Source: Fodinicola acaciae
GTDB taxonomy: Bacteria; Actinomycetota; Actinomycetes; Mycobacteriales; HKI-0501
NCBI RefSeq assembly: GCF_010993745.1
Contig: NZ_WOTN01000002.1
Span: 2,108,001 to 2,172,000 of the forward strand
DNA: 64,000 nucleotides
Reading direction: 5' to 3'
Part shown: in pieces, positions 52,517 to 60,865 of the stretch
How the letters are laid out: every line of letters starts with the position of its first letter
How positions within the stretch are numbered: the first letter of the stretch is position 1
Program-made: the position numbers and the translations under genes
The notes under the pieces: model-generated
The model's input: only the letters and a program-made list of their open reading frames with translations
Databases searched by the model: none
What the model was told of the DNA's origin: nothing

Positions 52517-53638
52517 TTAGGGGACTTGGGCCACGTCCGCATAGCGAGCGATGGTGGCGGCCGCCCGGCGGACCGCGCCGACCGGCACCGTCGGCACCAG
52601 CTCGTCGAGGAATCCATAGCGCCGCACCAAAGAAGCGTGATAGGCGTCGCGGTTGGCCTGGTCGCGTACGCCGTGCCACCAGTCGGCGATATCACCCCAG
52701 CCAGGTGCCGCGAGCGATCCGCCGAACTGCTGGACGGCGAGCGAGGCGCACGCCGACGCGAATGCCAGCCGGTGCTGCAACGGCCAGCCGGCCAGCGTGC
52801 CGAGCACCATGCTGGCACAGAAAACGTCGCCGGCACCGGTCGGGTCGAGTGCGGTCACCCGCGGCGCCGGCACATGCGCTTCCTCGCCGGTGGTGGAGTC
52901 GATCGCCATCGCGCCTTCGGCGCCGTTGGTGACGACGGCGAGCGGCACCAGGTCGGCGATCGCGTAGAGCGCGTCCTGCGGTGTCTGCGTACGCGTATAT
53001 GCCATCGCTTCGCCGGCATTCGGCAGAAAAGCGTCGCAATAGCGCAGTTGTTCCAGCATTTCGCCGGACCAGGTCTCGGTCGGATCCCAGCCCACGTCCG
53101 CGAAAACCAGCGCCCCGTCCTTACGGGCCAGGTTGGCCCAGGACGTTTCCTCGGCCTCGCCGAGTGCGTTGGGACCGGGCAGGTCCACGACGACTGCGCG
53201 CGTGCGCGGCGGCTTGCCGATCATGTCACTGGCCGGCAGCGGCGAGTCGTGGCCGTGCGTCAACATGCTCCGGTCGCCGGCGCACGCCATCGAGACGGTG
53301 ACCGGCGAATGCCAATGTTCGAACCGCCGCGACCGCGACAGGTCGACACTTTCCTGCTCTGCCAGCGTACGCCAGCAAAAGTCGGCATAGTCGTCGTCGC
53401 CGAACGCGGCGGCGAGCGACGTGCGCAAACCGAGCCGGCTGGTCGCGATCGCCAGGTTGGCGATGCCACCGGGACACGACCCCATGCCTTCGGCCCACAC
53501 TTCGGTGCCAGCGCTCGGCATTTTCGGCAGGCCGGTGAACACGATGTCCAGGAACACCGTGCCGGAAAGAAAAACGTCGATCTCTGGACCCACCGGATCC
53601 CGGAGGGTGCGCAGCGGATCGTATGCACCTTCGGACAT
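52517..53638 (-). CDS. PfkB-family carbohydrate kinase
   Basis: A 373-residue ribokinase-like sugar kinase. The N-terminal signature region is EGMGSCPGGIANLAIATSRL, and the C-terminal ATP/anion-hole motif is VTALDPTGAGDVFCASMVLG with the catalytic Asp in GAGD. ATG 53638 has GGGGAG ten bases upstream; 53656 is possible but has no site. It is the first gene of an operon with the ABC importer and divergent from a DeoR regulator and GH4 glycosidase, so it probably phosphorylates the imported sugar or the product released from it. Substrate not readable from sequence. Confidence 0.9.
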   Translation of the reverse strand: MSEGAYDPLRTLRDPVGPEIDVFLSGTVFLDIVFTGLPKMPSAGTEVWAEGMGSCPGGIANLAIATSRLGLRTSLAAAFGDDDYADFCWRTLAEQESVDLSRSRRFEHWHSPVTVSMACAGDRSMLTHGHDSPLPASDMIGKPPRTRAVVVDLPGPNALGEAEETSWANLARKDGALVFADVGWDPTETWSGEMLEQLRYCDAFLPNAGEAMAYTRTQTPQDALYAIADLVPLAVVTNGAEGAMAIDSTTGEEAHVPAPRVTALDPTGAGDVFCASMVLGTLAGWPLQHRLAFASACASLAVQQFGGSLAAPGWGDIADWWHGVRDQANRDAYHASLVRRYGFLDELVPTVPVGAVRRAAATIARYADVAQVP

Positions 53639-53770
53639 CAGGTGGCAACTCCCCATTCAGCTAGATGCGCGCAACACTAACTGCAACCGCGCAGCCTCAC
53701 AACCTATTGCTGAGCGTACGTGCGCGAACGCGGCTGGTTGTGCGCGTTTCTGACTGGTATCGTCCGCTGC

Positions 53771-54529
53771 ATGCTGCAGCACGAACGGCACGCCGAGATC
53801 GTCCGGCGGCTGCGCACCGAAGGCGCCACCGGCGTGCGGGAGCTGGCCACATCGTTGCGGGTCAGCCCGTCGACGATTCGCCGTGACCTGGCCAGGCTCG
53901 GCCGCGACGGCACGCTCACGCGCGTACACGGTGGCGCGCACGTGCCGGAGGACCTCGATGAGCGAATGCCGTTCGCGGCGGTGGCTGCCGTCGACACCGC
54001 TGACAAACAGGCCGTGGCCCGCCGCGCCGTCGAGTTGGTGTCCGACGGTGACGTGGTGCTGTTGGATGTCGGGACGACCGCGATGTGCCTTGCGCAGCAA
54101 CTGAAACTCCGCCGTGTCACGGTCATCACCGCCAACCTGGCCGCCTTCGACGTGCTGCGTGACGTGGAGAGCGTCGAGCTGATCCTGCTCGGCGGCCTGG
54201 TCCGCCGGCCCTACCATTCGCTGGTCGGTCTGCTGACCGAGGACGCGCTGCAACAGGTACGTGCCGACATCGCGTTTCTCAGCACCAGCGGAGTGCGGCC
54301 GGACGGCCAGATTTTGGACACTACCCTGGTCGAAGTGCCGATCAAGCGTGCGATCATCGCGGCCGCCAAGAAAACCGCGTTGCTGGCCGACCGCAACAAG
54401 TTTCCCGGCACCGGAGCGCTGCGTGTCTGCGGCGTCTCCGACATCGACGTCATCGTGACCAACGAAGGAGCCGACGATTCCACCCTGCGGACCTGTGTCA
54501 CCGCCGGTGTCGAGGTGCTGACCGGATGA
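53771..54529 (+). CDS. DeoR-family transcriptional regulator
   Basis: A 252-residue DeoR regulator. The HTH is at the N-terminus (ERHAEIVRRLRTEGATGVRE, LATSLRVSPSTIRRDLARLG, with the DeoR signature ending RVHGGAH). The sensor domain is DeoRC with LLDVGTTAMCLAQQL, LILLGGLVRRPYHSLVG and KKTALLADRNKF. DeoR proteins usually respond to phosphorylated sugars, in line with the divergent PfkB kinase. It overlaps the GH4 gene (ATGA). The 132-base gap to the PfkB start holds the shared control region, with several CGCGC-containing half-sites but no clear palindrome. Confidence 0.93.
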   Translation: MLQHERHAEIVRRLRTEGATGVRELATSLRVSPSTIRRDLARLGRDGTLTRVHGGAHVPEDLDERMPFAAVAAVDTADKQAVARRAVELVSDGDVVLLDVGTTAMCLAQQLKLRRVTVITANLAAFDVLRDVESVELILLGGLVRRPYHSLVGLLTEDALQQVRADIAFLSTSGVRPDGQILDTTLVEVPIKRAIIAAAKKTALLADRNKFPGTGALRVCGVSDIDVIVTNEGADDSTLRTCVTAGVEVLTG

Positions 54530-55875
54530 AGCTCGCGATTCTCGGCGGCGGCGGTTTTCGCGTGCCGCTGGTGTACGGCGCATTGCTGCGGGATCGCGGC
54601 GAACGCCGCGTCACGGACGTCTCGCTCTATGACGTAAGTGGCGACCGGCTTGCGGCGATCGGGCATGTGTTGCGGCAAATGGCCGCGGAGCAGGAAAACC
54701 CGCCAACGGTGCATACGACCACCGATCTCGACGAGTCGCTGCGCGATGCGACCTTCGTGTTTTCCGCGATTCGCGTTGGCGGGCTGGAAGGCCGCACCGC
54801 CGACGAGCGGGTCGCACTGGATCTGGGGATTCTCGGCCAGGAGACGACCGGTCCCGGCGGACTCGCGTACGGGCTGCGGACCGTGCCGGTGGCGCTGCAC
54901 GTCGCGGAGCGGGTCGCAGCCGTGTGTCCGGACGCGTGGGTCATCAACTTCACCAATCCTGCCGGCATGATCACCGAGGCCATGCAACACATTCTCGGTG
55001 ATCGGGTGGTCGGCATCTGCGACTCGCCGCTCGGTCTGAGCCGTCGCGCCGCGCGTGCGTTGGAGCTCGACCCGATGGCGACCACGGCCGACTATGTCGG
55101 CCTCAACCATCTCGGCTGGCTGCGCGGGCTTTCCTTCAACGGACGCGATGTGTTGCCGCGGTTGGTGACCGACCCGGCCGCGCTGGACTCGATCGAGGAA
55201 GGGCGCCTCTTTGGCGCGGACTGGATCGCCGCGCTCGGCTGCATCCCCAACGAATATCTCTTCTACTACTACTTCACCCGTGACGCGGTCGCCTCGATCA
55301 AGGGCTCGCCGGTGACTCGCGGGGAGTTTCTGTTGCGCCAACAACGAGACTTCTACGCCGCGGTGGCGAAGGATCCGCGCAGCGCGCTGTCCGAGTGGCG
55401 GCGCGTACGCCGAGAACGCGACGAGACCTACATGGCCGAGAGCCGCGCCGAGGTCGACGCGGCCGGCCGGGACAAAGAAGACGTGGAGGCCGGTGGATAC
55501 GAAGGAGTGGCGCTCGCGTTGATGGCGGCGATCGCGCGTGGCGAGCGTACGGCGATGATTCTCAACGTACGCAACGGAAACGCGGTGCCTGGCCTGCCGG
55601 CGGAGGCGGTCGTCGAGGTGCCGTGCACTGTGGACGCCAACGGTCCGCATCCGCTGATCACCAGCGCGCTGGCTGGTCATCAGCTTGGCTTGATCCAGCA
55701 GGTGAAGTCGGCCGAGCAGCTCACCATCCAGGCCGCGCGCACCGGCTCGCCGTCGGCGGCATTGGCCGCTTTCGCCGTGCATCCGCTGGTGGATTCGGTC
55801 TCCACGGCCAAAACCCTGCTGGCCGGCTATCGTTCGCGGATCCCCGGGGTCGCCGCGGTCCTCAGCCGAGCATGA
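54526..55875 (+). CDS. GH4-family glycosidase (6-phospho-beta-glucosidase-like)
   Basis: A 449-residue NAD- and metal-dependent glycosidase of family GH4. The Rossmann loop KLAILGGGGFRVPLVYGALL is at the N-terminus, DATFVFSAIRVGGLEGRTAD follows, then WVINFTNPAGMITEAMQHIL, the metal Cys in VVGICDSPLGLSRR, and YVGLNHLGWLRGLSFNGRDV. GH4 enzymes oxidise the sugar at C3 before eliminating the aglycone. The CDSP motif points to the phospho-beta-glucosidase branch, which normally follows PTS uptake, yet here the neighbours are an ABC importer and a sugar kinase. It overlaps DeoR by 4 bases. Confidence 0.92.
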   Translation: MKLAILGGGGFRVPLVYGALLRDRGERRVTDVSLYDVSGDRLAAIGHVLRQMAAEQENPPTVHTTTDLDESLRDATFVFSAIRVGGLEGRTADERVALDLGILGQETTGPGGLAYGLRTVPVALHVAERVAAVCPDAWVINFTNPAGMITEAMQHILGDRVVGICDSPLGLSRRAARALELDPMATTADYVGLNHLGWLRGLSFNGRDVLPRLVTDPAALDSIEEGRLFGADWIAALGCIPNEYLFYYYFTRDAVASIKGSPVTRGEFLLRQQRDFYAAVAKDPRSALSEWRRVRRERDETYMAESRAEVDAAGRDKEDVEAGGYEGVALALMAAIARGERTAMILNVRNGNAVPGLPAEAVVEVPCTVDANGPHPLITSALAGHQLGLIQQVKSAEQLTIQAARTGSPSAALAAFAVHPLVDSVSTAKTLLAGYRSRIPGVAAVLSRA

Positions 55876-56035
55876 GACGCTGTCCCAGCCGCTGAGTGTG
55901 GCCGATTCACGGAGTACGCGTGCAACGGCAGTCCGATGCTAGTCAGGCTTTGTGTTCGTTGTATTGGTTGCGCCTCACCGGCATTGTCGGCCACAGTAAT
56001 CACACCAGCACCAACCCGGCAGCCGCTGAATGTTC

Positions 56036-56080
56036 GCAAGGCCCCCATGCGTGCGTCAGACGTACGTAAGGAGGCCTTGC
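56036..56080 (+). terminator. Imperfect hairpin downstream of GH4
   Basis: GCAAGGCC (56036-56043) pairs with GGCCTTGC (56073-56080). The left arm continues CCCATGCGTGCGTC, nearly identical to the left arm of the 29.2-kb hairpin. The sequence from 55876 to 56035 before it shows no gene. It may terminate the GH4 transcript, though it is 160 bases after the stop. Confidence 0.55.
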
Positions 56081-56096
56081 TACCAAACGGCAAACC

Positions 56097-56320
56097 GGCA
56101 AGCTAGACATTTAGCGCTACAGACGCTGTGATGGCGTCCAGCCCGCCGGGTTGCTTCCCATACGAGCAAGCCTGGAGAACCCAGCCCCGCCCGCAAACCG
56201 CCACCCGCACCTCCATGCACACCGATTGGCATCCACGCGCCCCTCCCTTGAGGTCGCCCTCCGCGCAGGAGCCCCGCCGCGCAGGCGAAAAACCACCACC
56301 CACCCAACGCAACAAACGTG
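56097..56320 (-). repeat. Dispersed repeat copy D plus 198-bp module
   Basis: On the reverse strand, 56320-56123 is the 198-bp module also found at 15507-15704 (60 consecutive identical bases). It is joined directly to GTAGCGCTAAATGTCTAGCTT (56118-56098 region), the core motif of copies A-C. The region 56050-56115 also matches the sequence next to copy A. It is downstream of the FHA gene and in its orientation. No gene is supported here. Confidence 0.8.
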
Positions 56321-56385
56321 GAGACCCAACCACCCCCGACGCAACAAACATGAAGACCCAACCCAACAAGCATGAAGAAGCAACT
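56308..56385. repeat. Short tandem repeat
   Basis: CGCAACAAAC begins two adjacent units exactly 32 bases apart (56308 and 56340), each followed by a TGGAGACCC- or TGAAGACCC-type stretch. A third degenerate unit (CAACAAGCATGAAG) follows. The block sits at the outer edge of the 198-bp module, between it and the FHA gene. Confidence 0.6.
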
Positions 56386-56469
56386 ACTTCCCCATGCAAC
56401 TACCCAAAACCCAACCGCCGGAACATCGGGCGCCAAATCACTCCGCCACGGCAGGACACCAGGGTCACC

Positions 56470-57183
56470 TCACCGGCTGAGCAACCGCAGATCCGTTGGT
56501 ACGAGCGTGGTCGAGGTCACCAGCTCGACCAGCAGGTCGTGCACGGACGCACCGGTGACCGCACGATCGCGTACGTCTCCGACAATGCGCGAAATCCGGT
56601 CGACTCCCCATGATTCGGCTGGTCGCAGGCTGGCGAGCTGCGACGCGACCTGCGACCAGCTCAGCGGATGCGGTGTCGCCTCGTGCCGCAGATAGCGCTG
56701 GCCGAGGCAGCTCAGGACCAGCCGTTCGTCGGCCGACAGGGCCCGCGGAAGCGCGACTCTCGCTGGTTCCGGGCCGGCGACGAGCACTTCGACGAGGTGT
56801 TGTTGGTGCGGCGAGATGACGAACAGAGGCGTGTACGCCGTCGGCAGCAGCTCTCGCTGGCCGGTCGGCAGCATTCGCGAGCCAGGCAGCCGAATCGCCG
56901 ACCGGCCGATGTTGCGCAGGCCCCAACGCGCGCCGGTGAAGCTGATCTCGCCGTGCCGGCGGCTCACGTGCGGGTCGTCGTCGCCGACGCAGACGTGCAC
57001 TTCTGGCTCGTTACGGCCAAAAAGCAGGCTGAAACCGGCGGTGGGGGGCGCGCTGACCCCACCGTAGGGACCGAGCACGAACAGCGTGCCGGGAGCGGCC
57101 GCCGGCACGCCTCGTGCGAGGCCACCGTCGGCCGGCGGCAGGACCGCCAAGCCGTCGGCGGGCCTCGAAGTGGACAAACCCAC
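56470..57183 (-). CDS. FHA-domain protein with C-terminal winged-helix-like region
   Basis: A 237-residue signalling protein. The FHA phosphothreonine-binding domain spans about residues 45-115, with FSLLFGRNEPEVHVCVGDDD, then PHVSRRHGEISFTGARWGLR and a conserved NIGRS. The C-terminal 90 residues (LSADERLVLSCLGQRYLRHE, LSWSQVASQLASLRPAESWG) resemble the small helix-turn-helix that ends many actinobacterial FHA proteins. GTG 57183 was chosen because AGGAGGG lies five bases upstream. It is divergent from the unknown gene at 57292. A Ser/Thr-kinase-dependent role is inferred; no kinase gene is adjacent. Confidence 0.88.
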   Translation of the reverse strand: MGLSTSRPADGLAVLPPADGGLARGVPAAAPGTLFVLGPYGGVSAPPTAGFSLLFGRNEPEVHVCVGDDDPHVSRRHGEISFTGARWGLRNIGRSAIRLPGSRMLPTGQRELLPTAYTPLFVISPHQQHLVEVLVAGPEPARVALPRALSADERLVLSCLGQRYLRHEATPHPLSWSQVASQLASLRPAESWGVDRISRIVGDVRDRAVTGASVHDLLVELVTSTTLVPTDLRLLSR

Positions 57184-57291
57184 GCCACCCTCCTGTTCGC
57201 ACTCGCCGCCGTACGCTAACCAGGAATCCGGGGACCGGTCCCTCGCGTGACAGACTCGGCGGGAGGCACTCACCGACCAGAAAGGCCCACC

Positions 57292-58185
57292 GTGACGGCT
57301 GCCGCCGACTCCGAGTTCACGTTTCTCACCGCAAGCCAGGCCGAGCGTCTGCGCACCGAGGCGCGGGACGCGTTTTCCCGCCACGGCGTGACAACGGTAG
57401 TTTTCGCGCCATATCTACAATCCGACACGCACGGCACGTTTCCACTGTTGTCGCTGGCGCAGAAGTGCAAGGAGGCGCCGGAGGACAAGTGGTCGCAGTT
57501 GATCGAGGAACACGTCGCGGCGCTGGTCGCCAATCCACTCGGCTCGCTGACGATGGAGCGCGACGAGCTGTTGGCGAAGGCGTATCTGCGGTTGCTGCCG
57601 GACGACTTTTCGCCCGACCCTGACCATTTCCGTTACGCCAGGCCGGTGTCGGAAGGGCTCGTGTCCGCGATCGCGGTGGATTTGCCCGACACCGTACAGA
57701 TTCTGGACGACGGCGAGGTCGAGCGTGTCGGTCTCGGCGCGCTGCGCTCGACGGCGCGTGCCAACCTGGTCAACCTGCCGATCGACGACTACCAGGTCGC
57801 GACTCGGCCGGACGGCACCGACATCCACCTGGTCAACGGGTCGTCGATGTTCGTTGCCAGCAAGGCTTTGGTGCTGCCGCAGCTGATGGAGCAGGTCGCT
57901 GGCCTCCGGCCGCCGGCAGACGGCGTGCTGGTGGCGGTGCCGTGGCGACACCACCTCGCGTTCCATCCGATCCTCGACAGGACGGTGCTCACCGCGCTCA
58001 ACGAGATGACGCCGTACGCCTTCGCCGCATACCAGGACAATGCTGGCGCGCTGTCGCCGCGGCTCTACTGGTGGAAGGACGGCGTGCTGACCAATCTCAC
58101 GAAGATCGACCACGAGGCGAAGTCGTTCGAGCCGGCGCCGCCGGTGGAGCTGGTCGACGCTATACGGCGGCTTGTCAACGGCTGA
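57292..58185 (+). CDS. Hypothetical protein, unknown function
   Basis: A 297-residue soluble protein that I do not recognise. It opens TAAADSEFTFLTASQAERLR, has a basic/acidic middle LSLAQKCKEAPEDKWSQLIE, and ends YWWKDGVLTNLTKIDHEAKS then PPVELVDAIRRLVNG. A His pair in VPWRHHLAFHPI and a mixed alpha/beta pattern are visible, but there is no signature. GTG 57292 has AGAAAGG six bases upstream and is preferred to GTG 57247. It shares its promoter region with the divergent FHA gene, so the two may belong to one pathway. A perfect hairpin follows its stop. Confidence 0.7.
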   Translation: MTAAADSEFTFLTASQAERLRTEARDAFSRHGVTTVVFAPYLQSDTHGTFPLLSLAQKCKEAPEDKWSQLIEEHVAALVANPLGSLTMERDELLAKAYLRLLPDDFSPDPDHFRYARPVSEGLVSAIAVDLPDTVQILDDGEVERVGLGALRSTARANLVNLPIDDYQVATRPDGTDIHLVNGSSMFVASKALVLPQLMEQVAGLRPPADGVLVAVPWRHHLAFHPILDRTVLTALNEMTPYAFAAYQDNAGALSPRLYWWKDGVLTNLTKIDHEAKSFEPAPPVELVDAIRRLVNG

Positions 58186-58208
58186 GCCCGCATGGTGGCC
58201 ATGCGGGC
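58186..58208 (+). terminator. Perfect hairpin terminator
   Basis: GCCCGCATGG (58186-58195) and CCATGCGGGC (58199-58208) form a perfect 10-bp stem with a TGG loop, overlapping the end of the unknown gene. It should separate that gene from the ligase that starts 37 bases later. Confidence 0.85.
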
Positions 58209-58244
58209 GTTGACGCACGGCGTACGGGCCGGTTGGCTGAGCGG

Positions 58245-59732
58245 ATGGGCACGTTGGCACAGATGCTCGCGTCGGCCGATCCCGACGCGGTCGCGCTGGT
58301 CGAGCCGGAGCGTGCCGGCTCGGCGGTCACGTACGGCCAGCTGCGGTCGGCGGTCGAGGCGCTGGCCGTCGACCTGGCGCGGCATGGCGTACGCCGCGGG
58401 TCGATCGTCGGTGTGTGGCTGCCGACCTGCGTCGACGCGGTCGTCTGGCAGTTCGCGGTGGCGTCGCTCGGAGCGGCCGTCCTCGGCATCAACACGCGTT
58501 ATGGCGTACACGAGCTGAAACACCTGCTGAGCATCGCAAAACCGGCCTGTGTCGCCATGCCGGCGGACTTCCTCGGCCGTGATTTCGCCGGCATGCTTGG
58601 CGAATCCGGCTATCCGCCGCCGGCGGTGGCCACCGTCGACGTCGCCGGACCGCCGCGGTTGCCATACTGGTCCGGCGGCTCGGTGGTGGGACTTTCGGTG
58701 GGACAGCTGGAAGATCCGGTCAACTATTTCACCACCTCCGGCTCGACCGGACTGCCGAAACTGGCCGAGCACGACCAGCGGTCGGTCGTACGCCACGCCG
58801 CGAACGCCGCCGCGGCGTTCGACATCCGGCGCGGTGACTTCGTCTTGGCGGCGCTTCCGCTGGCCGGCGTTTTCGGTTTCAACACGGTGATGGCGGCGCT
58901 GTCGGCCGGCGCGGCCTGTGTCATGCAGCAGGTTTTCTCCACCGCGGACACGATCGAGCAGTTGCAGGCGTACGAGATCAGCCACGTGTTGGCCGGCGAC
59001 GACCTGCTCGGCCGGCTGCTGGATGCCTGGCAGCAACATCCGGTCGGATTTCCCGCCTGGCGATGCGCCGGTGTCGCCGACTTCGCTGGCCGGAGCGCGG
59101 AAATCGCGGAGTGGGTGGAGACGTTGGGCGCGCGGTTCACCGGTTTGTACGGTGCTTCCGAGGTTTTCGCGCTGTTGGCGCGATGGCCGTCCGACCGGCC
59201 GCTGGAGATCCGGCGTAAGGCGGGTGGCGTGCCGATCTCGCCTGACATCCAGTTCCGGATCGCCGACGGCGAGTTGCAGTTTCGCGGATATCCGGTGTTG
59301 ACCCGCTATCTCGGCAATCCGGTGGCGACCGCCGACGCCTTCACCGACGACGGCTGGTATCGCTCCGGCGATCTCGGCGAGCCGTTGGACGACGGGTTCG
59401 CCTATCTGTGCCGGATGGGGGATGCGTTGCGGCTGCGGGGTTTTCTGATCCAACCGGCCGAGATCGAGTCGTTTCTGGTCACCCATCCGGCGGTCGACCA
59501 GGCCAAAGTCGTCGGCGCAGGTGGCGAGGCGGTGGCATTCGTACGGCTCAACACTTCGGTCGCCGAGGATGCCTTGGTCGCCTTCTGCCGGCGAAACCTC
59601 GCCGCGTTCAAGGTGCCGCGCCGGATCGTCGCGTTGAGCGAGTTTCCGACCACGTCGGGTACGAACGGCACCAAAGTCCGTGCGGCCGAGCTTCGCCGGA
59701 TCGCCGCCGAGCTGCTAGAGATGCAGACATGA
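58245..59732 (+). CDS. Adenylate-forming (AMP-binding) ligase
   Basis: A 495-residue ANL-superfamily enzyme that activates a carboxylic acid as its acyl-adenylate and usually transfers it to CoA. Motifs: P-loop-like NYFTTSGSTGLPKLAEHDQR, GLYGASEVFALLARW, the Asp-containing DDGWYRSGDLGEPLDDGFAY, hinge MGDALRLRGFLIQPAEIESF, and C-terminal Lys in SGTNGTKVRAAEL. The substrate is not readable. The ATG overlaps no upstream gene but lies close after a hairpin. The stop overlaps the start of the PLP enzyme (ATGA), so the two products are made together. Confidence 0.9.
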   Translation: MGTLAQMLASADPDAVALVEPERAGSAVTYGQLRSAVEALAVDLARHGVRRGSIVGVWLPTCVDAVVWQFAVASLGAAVLGINTRYGVHELKHLLSIAKPACVAMPADFLGRDFAGMLGESGYPPPAVATVDVAGPPRLPYWSGGSVVGLSVGQLEDPVNYFTTSGSTGLPKLAEHDQRSVVRHAANAAAAFDIRRGDFVLAALPLAGVFGFNTVMAALSAGAACVMQQVFSTADTIEQLQAYEISHVLAGDDLLGRLLDAWQQHPVGFPAWRCAGVADFAGRSAEIAEWVETLGARFTGLYGASEVFALLARWPSDRPLEIRRKAGGVPISPDIQFRIADGELQFRGYPVLTRYLGNPVATADAFTDDGWYRSGDLGEPLDDGFAYLCRMGDALRLRGFLIQPAEIESFLVTHPAVDQAKVVGAGGEAVAFVRLNTSVAEDALVAFCRRNLAAFKVPRRIVALSEFPTTSGTNGTKVRAAELRRIAAELLEMQT

Positions 59733-60865
59733 CCAACCCACTGCGCCAGCTGACCCTCGACCAGCTCCGCCGGCGTACGACGGAGAAATGGCGTGCCTAT
59801 CCGGCCGACGTGCTGCCGCTTTTCGTCGCGGAGATGGACGTGCCGCTCGCCGAGCCGATCGTACGCGCGGTCTCGAACGCCTTGGAGCTCGGCGACTCCG
59901 GCTATCCGGCCGGCACCGGTTACGCCGACGCGCTGGCCGATTTCGCGCGCAAACGTTGGGGATGGGACGGCGTCGTCGCGGAGCGTACGCGCGTCGTGCC
60001 GGACGTGATGTTCGGCCTCGCCGAAGCGCTGCGGCTGGTCGGCCGCGATGGCGATCCGGTGGTGGTCAACAGTCCGGTCTATCCGCCTTTCTATGACCTG
60101 ATCAGGCATCTCGGCCGCCAGGTGGTGGAGTCACCGCTCGGAGCCGACGGCCGTCTTGATCTCGAGGGTCTCGCGACGACTTTCGAGCAGCACGAGCACG
60201 CCGCGTATCTGTTGTGCAATCCGCAAAATCCGACCGGCACGGTGCACACGCGTGAGGAGTTGGAGGCGGTCGCGACGATCGCCGGCGAGCACGGCGTACG
60301 CGTCGTGGTCGATGAGATCCACGCGCCGCTCGTGCTGCCAGGCGCCGATTTCGTGCCGTATCTGAGCATCTCCGGCACCGCTGACGCGTTTTCCGCGATC
60401 TCCGCGTCGAAAGGCTGGAATCTCGCCGGCCTGAAGGCCGCGTTGTTGTCAGGTGGCAACGACACCGTGGCCGAGCTGGCGAGTTTGCCGCTGCTGGTCA
60501 CCGATGGCGCGAGCCACATCGGCATTCACGCGCACGTCGCGGCTCTTCGCGACGGCGGCGACTGGCTGGACGCGCTGGTCGCCGGCCTCGACGACAACCG
60601 GCGACTGCTCGGGACACTGCTGGCCGAGTCGCTGCCGTCCGTACGTTATCGCCCGCCGGCGGCGACCTACCTGGCCTGGCTGGACTGCCGCGAGTTGGAC
60701 CTCGGCGACGATCCGGCGGCGGTTTTCCTTGACCGCGGCCGGGTCGCGCTCAACTCCGGTCCGGATTTCGGCACCGGCGGCGCCGGGCACGTACGCCTCA
60801 ACCTCGCGACCTCGCCGGAGATCGTCACCGAAGCCGTCCGGCGGATCGCGGTCAGCCTTGGCTGA
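59729..60865 (+). CDS. MalY/PatB-type PLP-dependent aminotransferase or C-S lyase
   Basis: A 378-residue fold-type I PLP enzyme. It begins with the MalY/PatB-style TTEKWRAYPADVLPLFVAEM (KW..YP.DVLPLWVADMD pattern), has YLLCNPQNPTGTVHTREELE, VRVVVDEIHAPLVLPGADFV and the PLP Lys in AISASKGWNLAGLKAALL. MalY-like proteins are cystathionine beta-lyases or aminotransferases. It is translationally coupled to the acyl-adenylating ligase, which suggests an amino- or thio-acid substrate pathway. The 3' end overlaps the convergent acyl-CoA ligase by 14 bases. Confidence 0.9.
   Translation: MTNPLRQLTLDQLRRRTTEKWRAYPADVLPLFVAEMDVPLAEPIVRAVSNALELGDSGYPAGTGYADALADFARKRWGWDGVVAERTRVVPDVMFGLAEALRLVGRDGDPVVVNSPVYPPFYDLIRHLGRQVVESPLGADGRLDLEGLATTFEQHEHAAYLLCNPQNPTGTVHTREELEAVATIAGEHGVRVVVDEIHAPLVLPGADFVPYLSISGTADAFSAISASKGWNLAGLKAALLSGGNDTVAELASLPLLVTDGASHIGIHAHVAALRDGGDWLDALVAGLDDNRRLLGTLLAESLPSVRYRPPAATYLAWLDCRELDLGDDPAAVFLDRGRVALNSGPDFGTGGAGHVRLNLATSPEIVTEAVRRIAVSLG

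Noticed and set aside
56282-56385. CRISPR array
   Set aside because: Only two to three degenerate 32-bp units with no distinct spacers and no cas genes in the window.
56128-56695. Forward-strand Pro/Thr-rich frames at 56.1-56.7 kb
   Set aside because: They are antisense to the 198-bp module and the FHA gene and contain tandem repeat sequence.
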